From the IMG/VR virus record IMGVR_UViG_3300008954_003300, positions 1 to 35,679 of that record: DNA of 35,679 nt; one strand, given 5' to 3'. The DNA is from a virus. Made by a program: the position numbers and the translations under genes. Below are positions 1 through 7,289 of the stretch, in pieces. How positions within the stretch are numbered: the stretch's first letter is position 1; every line of letters starts with the position of its first letter. The notes beneath the pieces are model-generated. The model made no database searches, had not been told where the DNA came from, and saw only the letters and a program-made list of their open reading frames with translations.

Positions 1-67
1 GGGATACAATTTGAAAACTATAGTAGACCACAAGTATAAAAATATATTTGTATTGGAAAAGAAATGA
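1..67 (+). CDS. C-terminal end of an upstream gene (partial)
   Basis: The frame beginning at base 2 is open from the window edge and encodes about 21 residues ending in IFVLEKK before a TGA at 65-67. That stop overlaps the ATG of the next gene as ATGA, the junction used repeatedly in this window, which is the main reason to take this frame as the tail of a real gene. A second frame (base 1, stop at 37-39) is also open at the edge, so the choice is not certain. No function can be read from so short a piece. Confidence 0.45.
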   Translation, partial: GYNLKTIVDHKYKNIFVLEKK

Positions 68-396
68 AACTTGATTGGAATAAAATCGTATCAAATGCAG
101 TAACCGTATTGGTTGCAAGCGTATTTGTGGGAGCGGCCGTACAATTATGGAATGGAGTACAAACCATAGACGCCAGAATTGATGCCAATCTAACAGACAT
201 TAAGGCTACTCAAAAAGTCCTTGCCCCTAAGGTTGACGAAATAGAACGTCGGTTGGTTGAGATATTGGCTCACCTAGAATCAGAACATGCAGACGGTATA
301 GACACCTTTAATTTGCCTGACAAAGGGTCATTGGATCTGATAGATGAGCAGAGGATTATGGAGCAAAGGGTTATACCCAGCAACAGAATTAGATAG
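64..396 (+). CDS. Small membrane-anchored coiled-coil protein
   Basis: A 110-residue protein. Residues about 9-30 (SNAVTVLVASVFVGAAVQLW) form one hydrophobic segment that fits an uncleaved N-terminal membrane anchor, after a short positively charged start. Residues about 33-75 are rich in Ile, Leu, Asp, Glu and Lys with heptad-like spacing and probably form an amphipathic helix or coiled coil. There is no lipobox and no enzyme motif. The layout (one membrane segment plus a soluble helix) occurs in phage inner-membrane accessory and lysis-associated proteins, but no lysis partner is visible and I do not assign a role. It is coupled to the preceding frame by ATGA and followed after 26 bases by the cysteine-rich genes. 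Confidence 0.7.
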   Translation: MKLDWNKIVSNAVTVLVASVFVGAAVQLWNGVQTIDARIDANLTDIKATQKVLAPKVDEIERRLVEILAHLESEHADGIDTFNLPDKGSLDLIDEQRIMEQRVIPSNRIR

Positions 397-422
397 TGTA
401 TTAATAATGAAGGCCTATGTTG

Positions 423-815
423 ATGAATAGTAAACTAAATAAAATCATAAGAAAGATGAGGTCTATTGGCGATGTTCCTGTGCCACCGAGTTCCGGAAGC
501 TGCACATGCTCCATGACGAAAACACAGGTTAGCCAAATGAATGACCGAACTAGAATATGTTTGCAGCGCGGGGGAGTACCAACAACTAGGGTATTTGCCA
601 ATAACTGCAACGACGACTGTGACAAAGGAAGTTGCTTTACTCATCTTATATGTAGTGGGTCGCCTCACGCCACCGATCAAAGTACCTACCCTGGAAAGTG
701 TAAAAAAGCAGCTGTAGTAACACCATTTAAATTGGGGGCGTGTTGCATGTCTGATGGGTCGTGTTTGCGAAATACCCAAGCTCAATGCTATGCTGATGGT
801 GGAACTTACATATGA
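423..815 (+). CDS. Cysteine-rich protein with GACC-type motif, ending at an internal TGA
   Basis: A 130-residue protein with 12 cysteines. I choose ATG 423 over ATG 417 because GAAGG at 409-413 is 9 bases from it and because the resulting start MNSKLNKIIRK matches the starts of the two related genes downstream. The middle has C-x-C, then C-x3-GG, then C..C..G-x-C-x2-H-x2-CS, a pattern shared with the next protein. The C-terminus GACCMSDGSC...C...GGTY is the first half of a Cys motif seen in many secreted proteins of marine and planctomycete bacteria, which normally continues GDGTSC.PNPC. Here TGA falls at 813-815, and the same frame continues DDTSCSPDPCEGP for 20 codons to a TGA at 873-875 that overlaps the next ATG. 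So this is a nonsense-truncated gene, a read-through gene or a sequencing error. Its role is unknown; a surface or virion protein is a guess. Confidence 0.7.
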   Translation: MNSKLNKIIRKMRSIGDVPVPPSSGSCTCSMTKTQVSQMNDRTRICLQRGGVPTTRVFANNCNDDCDKGSCFTHLICSGSPHATDQSTYPGKCKKAAVVTPFKLGACCMSDGSCLRNTQAQCYADGGTYI

Positions 816-875
816 GACGACACCTCTTGTTCTCCCGATCCCTGTGAAGGTCCGGTCGAGGAGGAAGAGAAATGA
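816..875 (+). other. In-frame extension beyond TGA that completes the Cys motif
   Basis: After TGA 813-815 the frame stays open for 19 sense codons (DDTSCSPDPCEGPVEEEEK) and stops at TGA 873-875, overlapping the ATG at 872 as ATGA. The residues complete the family motif, and the position occupied by TGA is usually Gly, one base away (GGA to TGA). The final VEEEEK is encoded by the purine-rich ribosome-binding region of the next gene. TGA is a normal stop at many other genes here, so this would be a local event. Confidence 0.55.
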
Positions 876-1195
876 ACAATAAGCTATTAAAAGCACTGAA
901 TAGGAATCTTAAAGCAAAGAGCGATAAGGATGCCCCTAGCCATGCTAACTGCGCATGCTATCAGGTGGGCGGTTATGAGCCTCTATTTGAAGCCCAGCAG
1001 CACTGCCAAGAAGTAGGGGGCTACAGTCAATTCAGAACCGAAAGCCATTGCAATCCTGATGATAATGGAAGGCCTTGTAGGGGAGAGGGAGGCTGGTGCG
1101 CCATTCATTTTAGATGCAGTAAGCCAATCGGTGTCTACGGAGGTCCTTTTTGGGGGGCCTGCCTTGGAGCAATAGGAGTATCAAAAAATGAGTAA
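872..1195 (+). CDS. Small cysteine-rich protein, paralogue of the preceding gene
   Basis: A 107-residue protein with 8 cysteines. It opens with a basic helix-like stretch MNNKLLKALNRNLKAK, then CAC at about residue 27, C-x3-GG, C..C..G...C-x2-H-x2-CS. This order and spacing parallel the protein at 423-815, so I infer the two are paralogues from an old duplication. No signal peptide, membrane segment or enzymatic motif is visible. A strong ribosome-binding region (GAGGAGGAAGAG, 858-869) precedes the ATG, and the ATGA junction couples it to the interrupted frame upstream. The Cys, Gly and aromatic content suggests a small disulfide- or metal-stabilised fold. Function unknown. Confidence 0.7.
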   Translation: MNNKLLKALNRNLKAKSDKDAPSHANCACYQVGGYEPLFEAQQHCQEVGGYSQFRTESHCNPDDNGRPCRGEGGWCAIHFRCSKPIGVYGGPFWGACLGAIGVSKNE

Positions 1196-1352
1196 AAAAC
1201 AAGATAACAGAAGTTTTATAGAAAGAGTAATTGATGAGTTCAATTGCTTTGGGTGGTTTGATGAGCCTAGGGACGACTCCTCCACTAAAGGCACAAATGA
1301 AGCATGTAAAAAAGGCGAGGAGCCTAAGAAGAAAGCCAGAAAGAAGAAGTAA
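1188..1352 (+). CDS. Small lysine-tailed protein (54 aa)
   Basis: ATG 1188 overlaps the end of the preceding gene by 8 bases, and TAA 1350-1352 overlaps the next ATG as TAATG. GGAG at 1175-1178 lies 9 bases upstream. The protein starts MSKKQDNRSFIERVIDEFNC, has a CFGWFDEP segment, an acidic-polar middle, one further Cys and a Lys/Arg-rich tail. It lacks the CxC pattern of its neighbours, so it is probably unrelated to them although in the same transcript. The perfect fit between two flanking genes is the main evidence that it is translated. Function unknown. Confidence 0.6.
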   Translation: MSKKQDNRSFIERVIDEFNCFGWFDEPRDDSSTKGTNEACKKGEEPKKKARKKK

Positions 1353-1858
1353 TGAATAAAGATAAATTTAACAATATATTAAATAATATAGCAAGGGCTA
1401 GAAGCGCATGTCAATGCCTAAGACTGCTGGGCGATTGTTTTTCTGGAGGGTCTTTTGAAGCAACTCCAATATCAAAAAGTGGTTGCCGTGACAGGCAGGT
1501 TCTTATGTTGCAAAAGTGTGGCCAGTGCGCCTCTCGAGAAGAGACTCACAATTGTAGAAAATTGGCTACAATTTCTACTCAAGCCTGCAACAGCAGTCGA
1601 GCCTCTTGCCAAAGGGTACGAGACGCATGTGACGACAATGACCCAAACACAAATCCTGTTAGGGCGAACGCCTGCAATTGCAAGTCTAAAAAATGCGAGT
1701 CTGCCTCTATTTTTGACAAAATAATGTCCGGGGGCGCTTGTATGGACGATGACGGCTATATTGCGTTTCGAAATAAAGTGCGACAACAAAGACATAGAGA
1801 TATAGATAATTGTAGAACTCACTGGGATGCTTGTGCCGAAACGCACCAAGATGAATAA
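1352..1858 (+). CDS. Cysteine-rich protein (16 Cys in 168 aa)
   Basis: The protein begins MNKDKFNNILNNIARARSAC, resembling the basic amphipathic starts of the two upstream Cys-rich proteins, and then has CQC at about residue 20. Fourteen further cysteines follow, many in C-x2-C or C-x6-C spacing, including KCGQC near residues 55-60 and NACNC near 106-109. The C-terminal 40 residues are charged and helical. Length and spacing differ from its neighbours, so common ancestry rests mainly on the N-terminal pattern. No signal peptide, membrane segment or known domain is recognised. It is probably the last gene of this small operon, since a terminator-like hairpin begins 24 bases downstream. Confidence 0.65.
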   Translation: MNKDKFNNILNNIARARSACQCLRLLGDCFSGGSFEATPISKSGCRDRQVLMLQKCGQCASREETHNCRKLATISTQACNSSRASCQRVRDACDDNDPNTNPVRANACNCKSKKCESASIFDKIMSGGACMDDDGYIAFRNKVRQQRHRDIDNCRTHWDACAETHQDE

Positions 1859-1882
1859 ACAATAATTTACAAGAATATGAGT

Positions 1883-1926
1883 AAGCGTGTGCCTAAAATA
1901 ACAGAATGGCACACGTTTATTTTTAT
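1883..1926 (+). terminator. Hairpin plus T-rich tail across the next start codon
   Basis: AAGCGTGTGCC (1883-1893) pairs with GGCACACGTTT (1908-1918), 11 pairs with one G-T wobble, around a 14-base loop. A T-rich run follows to about 1926. The ATG of the next gene (1906-1908) is at the loop-stem border. It could terminate the Cys-rich operon, limit translation of the glycosyltransferase, or both. The T-run is interrupted by A, so the strength is uncertain. Confidence 0.45.
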
Positions 1927-2799
1927 ACGGTAATAGACCCCTCGGGATCTGACAATACCAGTGGAGGCCCGCAGGCCGCCAACTCTATTATTAGAAACAT
2001 AGAAGCGTGTGGATACGAGGTAGAAATAATTACACCTCGTATGGAATTCAAGAGACCAGAAAACTCCGCATTTAATGTTTACCACGACATGTTTAATGAC
2101 CCAGGAGGATCTCCTTGGTTTAACGCCGAAGAGGTCAGACTTCTAAAATACACAGAAACCCCCTATGTATTCTCTGAATGCGCCTATACAGCATGTAACA
2201 CAGCTCCATATGGAGACCTTTCTTCCGGTGGCCAAAGCCTAATCCCCCTAACAGGACATCTAATGAAGAAAGCAGTTAAATTTATAACCGCCAGCCCTTT
2301 GCATGGAGCTACTATAGAAGGCTATTTAGGATCCCGGTTAAGAAATCTGTACCCATATCTTGTCGAAGTTGATACTAATAAATTTAAGAATCTGAATACA
2401 GAGAGAGATATTGAATATATAACGGTTGGGGCGATGAACCCTTGGAAGGGTACACAGATAGCATGCGAGAAATACGGTAAAGATTTAACAGTTATAGGAT
2501 ATGGAGACAACGGACTAGTAGACAACGGCTCTAATTTTGTGGGCAAGATAATGAATAGCGAACTGCCTAGTTGGTATAATAGATCCAAAAATTTTGTACA
2601 CCTTCCCCAATGGAAGGAGTCCTTCAGTATTACTACTGCCGAAGCCTATCTATGTGGATGCAATGTGGTAGTAAATGATAATGTAGGAGCTATGAGTTTC
2701 AATGAAGACCTGTCTGATCCCGACACCTATGTTAAAAGCGTTGAAAAATTACAAGAAATGATTACAGAGGAGTTTGGATATGGACCCAATTACACTTGA
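1906..2799 (+). CDS. Glycosyltransferase, GT4-like (GT-B fold)
   Basis: A 297-residue protein that probably transfers a sugar from a nucleotide-sugar donor. The N-terminus (VYFYTVIDPSG...GGP) resembles the first strand and Gly-rich loop of GT-B enzymes. The C-terminal half has the donor-binding pattern: YITVGAMNPWKG near residue 170, then FVHLPQWKESFSITTAEAYLCGCNVVV at about 225-250, equivalent to the E-x-x-x-C-G element of GT4 enzymes. It is shorter than typical GT4 proteins (350-400 residues). It opens the first glycan cluster and overlaps the next gene. Its ribosome-binding site is poor and its ATG lies in a hairpin, so translation may be regulated. Donor and acceptor are unknown. Confidence 0.75.
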   Translation: MAHVYFYTVIDPSGSDNTSGGPQAANSIIRNIEACGYEVEIITPRMEFKRPENSAFNVYHDMFNDPGGSPWFNAEEVRLLKYTETPYVFSECAYTACNTAPYGDLSSGGQSLIPLTGHLMKKAVKFITASPLHGATIEGYLGSRLRNLYPYLVEVDTNKFKNLNTERDIEYITVGAMNPWKGTQIACEKYGKDLTVIGYGDNGLVDNGSNFVGKIMNSELPSWYNRSKNFVHLPQWKESFSITTAEAYLCGCNVVVNDNVGAMSFNEDLSDPDTYVKSVEKLQEMITEEFGYGPNYT

Positions 2800-3280
2800 C
2801 AAAACAGAACAAGAAATAGCGGAATCTCTAGCTAAACGCAGATACAACGCGGCTAGAAATGCCGGTGTTCAAAACGCCAAAATTGGCCCTCAAAGCAACT
2901 GGCAAACAGACTTAGAGGGCATAGGGTCCGAGTTTGCCTTTTGTAAATTGTTCAATCTGTTTCCCGACCTTACAGTAGGAGCGAGAAAAGGAGGTCACGA
3001 CTGTACGATGTTCACCCACAAAGTTGATGTAAAAGCCACAAAATACAAAACTGGACGACTTCTAGCGCGTACATCTAAAACAATGGAAGACGCTGATTTG
3101 TATGCCTTAATGATTGGGGAATTTCCAACGTATGCCTTCGTGGGATGGGCGTGGAACCATGAACTTCTTAGGGATGAGAATATTATGGACTTAGGACACG
3201 GGGAGGGCTTCGCTCTTTCTCAGGAACAGCTTTGGTCTTCTGATGAATTGTGGCAATGTTCTATTGCGGGTGTTCTATGA
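2780..3280 (+). CDS. PD-(D/E)XK nuclease-like protein
   Basis: ATG 2780 is preferred over TTG 2774 because AGGAG at 2768-2772 is 7 bases upstream; this gives 166 residues. A conserved-looking segment EGIGSEFAFCKLF is followed by GGHDC and VDVKATKY, which fits the E...D...(D/E)-x-K active-site layout of the PD-(D/E)XK nuclease fold. Small phage proteins of this kind are common and mostly uncharacterised. The setting inside a glycan cluster gives no clue to a substrate. It overlaps the glycosyltransferases on both sides (20 bases, and ATGA at 3277-3280). The fold assignment is by motif only. Confidence 0.5.
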   Translation: MDPITLDKTEQEIAESLAKRRYNAARNAGVQNAKIGPQSNWQTDLEGIGSEFAFCKLFNLFPDLTVGARKGGHDCTMFTHKVDVKATKYKTGRLLARTSKTMEDADLYALMIGEFPTYAFVGWAWNHELLRDENIMDLGHGEGFALSQEQLWSSDELWQCSIAGVL

Positions 3281-4296
3281 ATATAATGCATTTTGTAAAC
3301 TTCTTTAACGGAGGTGGTTCTACAAAGACTTGCCTAGAGCATGTCGCTTATATGCCAGAACACAATCATGTGTTTATTGGATCGGACAATGGTGTGTCTA
3401 AACCAATTTTTAAAACATTAGGGCCTACCTATACCCTGTCTAGAGACTCTAATTTTAATTACGCTCCCCACCTATCAAAAAATTTATCCGAAAAACATGA
3501 TATTGACCTTATTCATTTCTATCTGCCTGGGCATGAGAACCCAACCTTCTTGAATCAATTCGATCAGAAAAAGCTATGCACTGTTTTGTGTGGGCAAAAG
3601 ATTGGTTTTGATAAAAAGCTATTTGATCATGTCCGGTTTATATCGGAATATCAAACTAAACTTAATGAAGAAGAGCTGTCTGATTTTGAATCTCACTCAG
3701 TTGTAAGATGTGGATTAGGTCCAGATCAAGCAAAGTTCAGAAACCCTAACCCTGAAGCCAAAACATGTTTTGGTAGAATTTCAGCCTTTTGTCCTTCCAA
3801 GAGAATAATGGACACCGTTCAATGCGCTAAAGTTTTTAACGAAAACCCCTTTATTATTGCAGGGCATATACTAGACACCTCATATTTTGAATCCATAATA
3901 TCATTTATCCGTGACAATAATATGAAAAACGTGCAAATAGAATACAACGTTGACGACTTTCAAAAGGAGGCTATATATGATAAAATTGATGTTCTTCATT
4001 ATCCCACAGAAAACGAGGCTTTTTGCTATTCTATAGTAGAAGGCATGCAAAGAGCCAAGCCCGTCATAAGTTATGATAATTCAGCCATTCCTGAGCTTAA
4101 CATTTTAAACTCTATTGATTTGGTAGAAAGTGGAAATATTGAAGATCTTGTGGAAAAAACAAGAATATATACAGATAATCCTGCTAAAATTCCTAATGCT
4201 GGACTGCTTAACCAAAAAGTGTACGAACAAAACTTTACATCAAGAATTTATACCGAGAATATGAGTCGTCTTTATGAATACGTGCGAAAAAAGTAG
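3277..4296 (+). CDS. Glycosyltransferase family 4-like
   Basis: ATG 3277 forms an ATGA junction with the previous stop and is preferred over an upstream in-frame start; it gives 339 residues beginning MNIMHFVNFFNGGGSTKTC, with the Gly-rich loop after the first strand. The C-terminal donor domain shows FGRISAFCPSKR near 165, a strand reading FIIAGHILD, and YPTENEAFCYSIVEGMQRAKPVISY near 245-270, the E-x7-E type element of GT4 enzymes. It probably acts in the cytoplasm on a nucleotide-sugar donor. It overlaps the next gene by 23 bases, which implies translational coupling. Sugar specificity cannot be read. Confidence 0.8.
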   Translation: MNIMHFVNFFNGGGSTKTCLEHVAYMPEHNHVFIGSDNGVSKPIFKTLGPTYTLSRDSNFNYAPHLSKNLSEKHDIDLIHFYLPGHENPTFLNQFDQKKLCTVLCGQKIGFDKKLFDHVRFISEYQTKLNEEELSDFESHSVVRCGLGPDQAKFRNPNPEAKTCFGRISAFCPSKRIMDTVQCAKVFNENPFIIAGHILDTSYFESIISFIRDNNMKNVQIEYNVDDFQKEAIYDKIDVLHYPTENEAFCYSIVEGMQRAKPVISYDNSAIPELNILNSIDLVESGNIEDLVEKTRIYTDNPAKIPNAGLLNQKVYEQNFTSRIYTENMSRLYEYVRKK

Positions 4297-4666
4297 AAAT
4301 CCTACGATATACGTGGCAGGCCCAATGAGGGGCCACGATGAATATAACTATCCTGCTTTTGACAGGCAGGCTCAGATTTTAGAAAAACAAGGTTGGACTG
4401 TTGTTAATCCAGCCGAAATGGATAGAAGTATATCTTCGCCAGAAAAATGCCCAATGGAGTTTAATCCATCTACAAATTATGATGACCAAGAATTTATGAG
4501 AGAAGCACTGCACAGAGACTTGGACCAGATATGCAACAATTGCACTGCGGTATACATGATGAGCGGGTGGGAAACTAGCAGAGGAGCCAAGGCCGAGTGG
4601 GCTACAGCAAAAGCTATTGGCATTGATATATATTACGAGGCCCCCTTGCCAAAGAATTATGAATGA
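4274..4666 (+). CDS. DUF4406 protein (nucleoside deoxyribosyltransferase-like fold)
   Basis: A 130-residue protein with the hallmark YVAGPMRG near residues 13-20 followed by YNYPAFDRQAQILEKQG and VVNPAEMD, then AVYMMSGWETSRGAKAEWATAKAIG at about 93-117. This is the DUF4406 pattern, common in phages and related in fold to nucleoside 2-deoxyribosyltransferases and SLOG-type nucleotide-binding proteins. The conserved Glu in the AKAEWATA segment is probably part of the nucleotide pocket. A role in nucleotide salvage or nucleotide-derived signals is likely but unproven. It sits inside the glycan cluster, overlapping genes on both sides by 23 and 8 bases. Confidence 0.8.
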   Translation: MNTCEKSRNPTIYVAGPMRGHDEYNYPAFDRQAQILEKQGWTVVNPAEMDRSISSPEKCPMEFNPSTNYDDQEFMREALHRDLDQICNNCTAVYMMSGWETSRGAKAEWATAKAIGIDIYYEAPLPKNYE

Positions 4667-5453
4667 TATAAACAAAGAATTTACCGTCTGTTTCACAATT
4701 GGACCTGGAAGATACTGGGAGTACTACAACGCCCTGTCTTCCATGCTAGAGTTAAGCCCTCCGGTTTTAAACATGCTCCTCGTGTTCAATCCATATAGCG
4801 TATCAGACCACGATGCATTTTTTGATATTGCCGAAGTTAGGCATGCAGATATTATAAAAATGTCTAAATTTTCAAGCTTAGCTAAGTGTTGGAATCAGTG
4901 CATGGCATTTTCTAATACAAGATACGTTTTAATATTAAATGACGACGTAGTTTTTGTAGATCCAGAAGCTTTGGTTAAAATACATGAAAAACATCAAGAG
5001 GGATATAAGATTGTTCATGCTACAGAAAATTGGAGCGGATTTAGTATAGACAAGTCCCTCATTCCTGAGATAGGGTGGTTTGACGAGAGGTTTGCGCATT
5101 CATGGGAAGATGCTGATTATAGGCTCAGAATGAAAAGAGCAGATGTCGCAGACTATCGATTTGACCCACACTTGATTCGCCATACCCGATCCCAAAGAGG
5201 AAGATTCCAGAATCAATGGGACCAAAGTAGCGACCACTTCTTCAAGAAGTGGGGGATCAAAAACATGCTTCAAGGAATGGGGGTAGAGTCTAAGACGCAT
5301 CTTCCCGAGGTTAGAAAGACCCTTTTGATGCAAGGTTTTTTTAATGATGTATTTTATGAAAAAATGTATGATAAGGTAAAAGAAGAAATGCCCACGCCAG
5401 ATTTTTACCCGTCATTAACCGAGGAATACAACGCAGGAAATTACACAGGTTGA
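4659..5453 (+). CDS. Glycosyltransferase family 2-like (GT-A fold)
   Basis: ATG 4659 overlaps the previous gene by 8 bases and leads directly into the first strand (NKEFTVCFTIGPGRYWEYYN), so it is preferred over an upstream start in the same frame; 264 residues. LILNDDVVFVD near 88-98 gives the D-x-D metal-binding element. GWFDERFAHSWEDADYRLR near 138-156 is the GT2 acceptor-side pattern with a catalytic acid. A conserved HTRSQRG follows. It probably uses a nucleotide sugar to extend a glycan or modify a protein. The last 60 residues are specific to this protein. Confidence 0.75.
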   Translation: MNDINKEFTVCFTIGPGRYWEYYNALSSMLELSPPVLNMLLVFNPYSVSDHDAFFDIAEVRHADIIKMSKFSSLAKCWNQCMAFSNTRYVLILNDDVVFVDPEALVKIHEKHQEGYKIVHATENWSGFSIDKSLIPEIGWFDERFAHSWEDADYRLRMKRADVADYRFDPHLIRHTRSQRGRFQNQWDQSSDHFFKKWGIKNMLQGMGVESKTHLPEVRKTLLMQGFFNDVFYEKMYDKVKEEMPTPDFYPSLTEEYNAGNYTG

Positions 5454-5455
5454 GC

Positions 5456-6451
5456 ATGAATATACTAATAACAGGTTGCGCGGGACTTTTGGGTTCTAGG
5501 ATGACGGACTGGATAATTGAAAACCAGCACGATGCGGTCGTGGTTGGAATTGACGATTTGAGCGGAGGTTACTACGACAATATAAATCCCAAAACCTCAA
5601 GATTCTATAGTTTAGATTTATCCAAAGAGGACGACTCAGAACTGAATAAGGTTTTTGACGAGCATCAGCCAGACATAGTCTACCACTTTGCTGCGTATGC
5701 CGCCGAGGGGCTGAGTCCCTTCATTAGAAAGTTTAACTACAGAAATAATCTTATCTCTACAGCGTCCATAATAAACAATTGTATCCGCCATAGCGTTAAC
5801 AAACTAGTCTTTACTTCTAGCATGGCTGTTTACGGAAACCAGACGGCTCCATTTGAAGAGTCCATGCTACGTAAGCCAGTAGATCCATACGGTGTTGCAA
5901 AATCAGCCTGTGAAATGGATATAGAAATAGCTGGCGAACAGCATAATTTAGATTACACCATTATTCGTCCACACAATGTTTATGGAAGAAAGCAAAATAT
6001 ATGGGACAGATACAGAAATGTGTTGGGGATATGGATGAATCAGCATCTTAACAAAAAACCCATGACAATATTTGGTGACGGTAGCCAAAAGAGAGCTTTT
6101 AGCTGTATCGATGATTGCCTTGCTCCAATGTGGAGGGCGGCCATATCTTCTGAAGCCTCTGGAGAAATAATAAACTTGGGAGCAACTGAAGAAGTTACTA
6201 TAATTGAAGCATGTGATACATTGATGAATGTTATAGGCGGTGGCGAAAAAGTTTTCTTGACCCCAAGGCACGAAGTGGATTACGCTTGGTCTTCTTACCA
6301 AAAATCAGTTGATTTGCTGGAGTACGAAGACAAAACAACCCTGTTTGGCGGGCTTAGGGATATGTGGGAATGGGCAAGACATCAGCCAAGAAGAGAAACA
6401 AAAAACATGAATTATGAAATCACAGAAGGAATATATGATTACTGGAAATAA
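5456..6451 (+). CDS. NAD-dependent nucleotide-sugar epimerase/dehydratase
   Basis: An extended short-chain dehydrogenase/reductase of 331 residues. The Rossmann motif TGCAGLLG is at 6-13, DLSGGYYDN follows the second strand, SSMAVYGN lies near 121-128 with the active-site Ser, and YGVAK at 145-149 supplies the catalytic Tyr and Lys. IIRPHNVYG and the RAFSCIDDC segment are typical of UDP-glucose 4-epimerase and UDP-glucuronate decarboxylase relatives. A TTG at 5450 in the same frame makes a TTGA junction with the previous stop and could be the true start, adding two residues. The substrate is uncertain; the neighbours suggest it works on a UDP-sugar or UDP-uronic acid. Confidence 0.85.
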   Translation: MNILITGCAGLLGSRMTDWIIENQHDAVVVGIDDLSGGYYDNINPKTSRFYSLDLSKEDDSELNKVFDEHQPDIVYHFAAYAAEGLSPFIRKFNYRNNLISTASIINNCIRHSVNKLVFTSSMAVYGNQTAPFEESMLRKPVDPYGVAKSACEMDIEIAGEQHNLDYTIIRPHNVYGRKQNIWDRYRNVLGIWMNQHLNKKPMTIFGDGSQKRAFSCIDDCLAPMWRAAISSEASGEIINLGATEEVTIIEACDTLMNVIGGGEKVFLTPRHEVDYAWSSYQKSVDLLEYEDKTTLFGGLRDMWEWARHQPRRETKNMNYEITEGIYDYWK

Positions 6452-7289
6452 AAAAATAGGAGTTATTGGTAACGGGTTTGTAGGAGGCGCAATTTCTTAT
6501 GGATTTGTGAGCAGGGGTGCCGATGTTAAGGTCTACGATCGTGAGCCGGAAAGGTCTCTTGATGCTATTGAGAGTGTCTTGAGCTGTGATTTTGTATTTG
6601 TTTGCTTACCAACACCAATGTTAAGCCCTGAAGGAGGCGATGCAGATTTGTCTATTCTCATAGACTTCTTTGAGCATGCCGTTTCTCTTGAGAAATTAGA
6701 CCCAATTTACATAATAAAATCCACTGTTCCTGTTGGAACTACAGAAATGATTTCCTGTCTTCATAAAGATTTAAAGGTAATCCACAATCCTGAATTTTTA
6801 ACTGCGGCCAATGCTAGAGAAGACTTTATTAATTCAGAAAGAACAGTATTGGGTGGAGATGACTCATTAACCTCCATAGTGTCGGATTTGTACTACGCAT
6901 ATTTTCAGGAAGACCTAACTGTAACAATGTCATCCAAGGCTTCAGAACTAGTTAAGTACACAGCCAATAGTTTCTTGGCCCTCAAGGTTAGTTATTTTAA
7001 TATGGTGTTTGAGTTTGCTAGGAAAAATAATATTAATTTTGGCGATGTGGTTTCAGGAGCCTGTCTAGATTCTAGAATAGGCTTTTCACATACTGGCGTC
7101 CCAGGCCCAGACGGAGATTATGGTTACGGAGGAACGTGTTTTCCTAAAGATATAAACGCCATGATCAACATGTTTGGTAGATCGGAAGTTGATAATTTAA
7201 TTCTTCGATCGTCTTGGGAGTATAATAAAAAAATAAGAAAGAGTTGGGATTGGTCTAATAACCCCTCTGCTGTAAGCTCAGAAAAATGA
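6435..7289 (+). CDS. UDP-sugar 6-dehydrogenase family protein, short form
   Basis: ATG 6435 follows AAGGA (6426-6430) and starts just before the Rossmann strand KIGVIGNGFVGG; 284 residues. CLPTPM at 58-62, KSTVPVGTT at 95-103, HNPEFL at 117-122 and YGGTCFPKD at 231-239 with catalytic Cys235 identify the UDP-glucose/GDP-mannose dehydrogenase family. These enzymes oxidise C6 of a nucleotide sugar to the uronic acid with two NAD. Family members are usually 390-450 residues; here the protein stops soon after the central helix and lacks the C-terminal domain that helps bind the nucleotide. It may be a natural minimal form or rely on a partner. It lies beside genes that use UDP-uronic acids. Confidence 0.85.
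   Translation: MITGNKKIGVIGNGFVGGAISYGFVSRGADVKVYDREPERSLDAIESVLSCDFVFVCLPTPMLSPEGGDADLSILIDFFEHAVSLEKLDPIYIIKSTVPVGTTEMISCLHKDLKVIHNPEFLTAANAREDFINSERTVLGGDDSLTSIVSDLYYAYFQEDLTVTMSSKASELVKYTANSFLALKVSYFNMVFEFARKNNINFGDVVSGACLDSRIGFSHTGVPGPDGDYGYGGTCFPKDINAMINMFGRSEVDNLILRSSWEYNKKIRKSWDWSNNPSAVSSEK

Noticed and set aside
423-875. Genome-wide reassignment of TGA (for example to Gly or Trp)
   Set aside because: TGA ends many genes with ATGA or TTGA junctions (3280, 5453, 8161, 9635, 18753), so it is a normal stop; only a local event remains possible.
1876-1932. An 18-codon frame (MSKRVPKITEWHTFIFIR) before the first glycosyltransferase
   Set aside because: It runs through the hairpin and into the next gene in another frame, with no ribosome-binding site; probably chance, though a leader peptide cannot be excluded.
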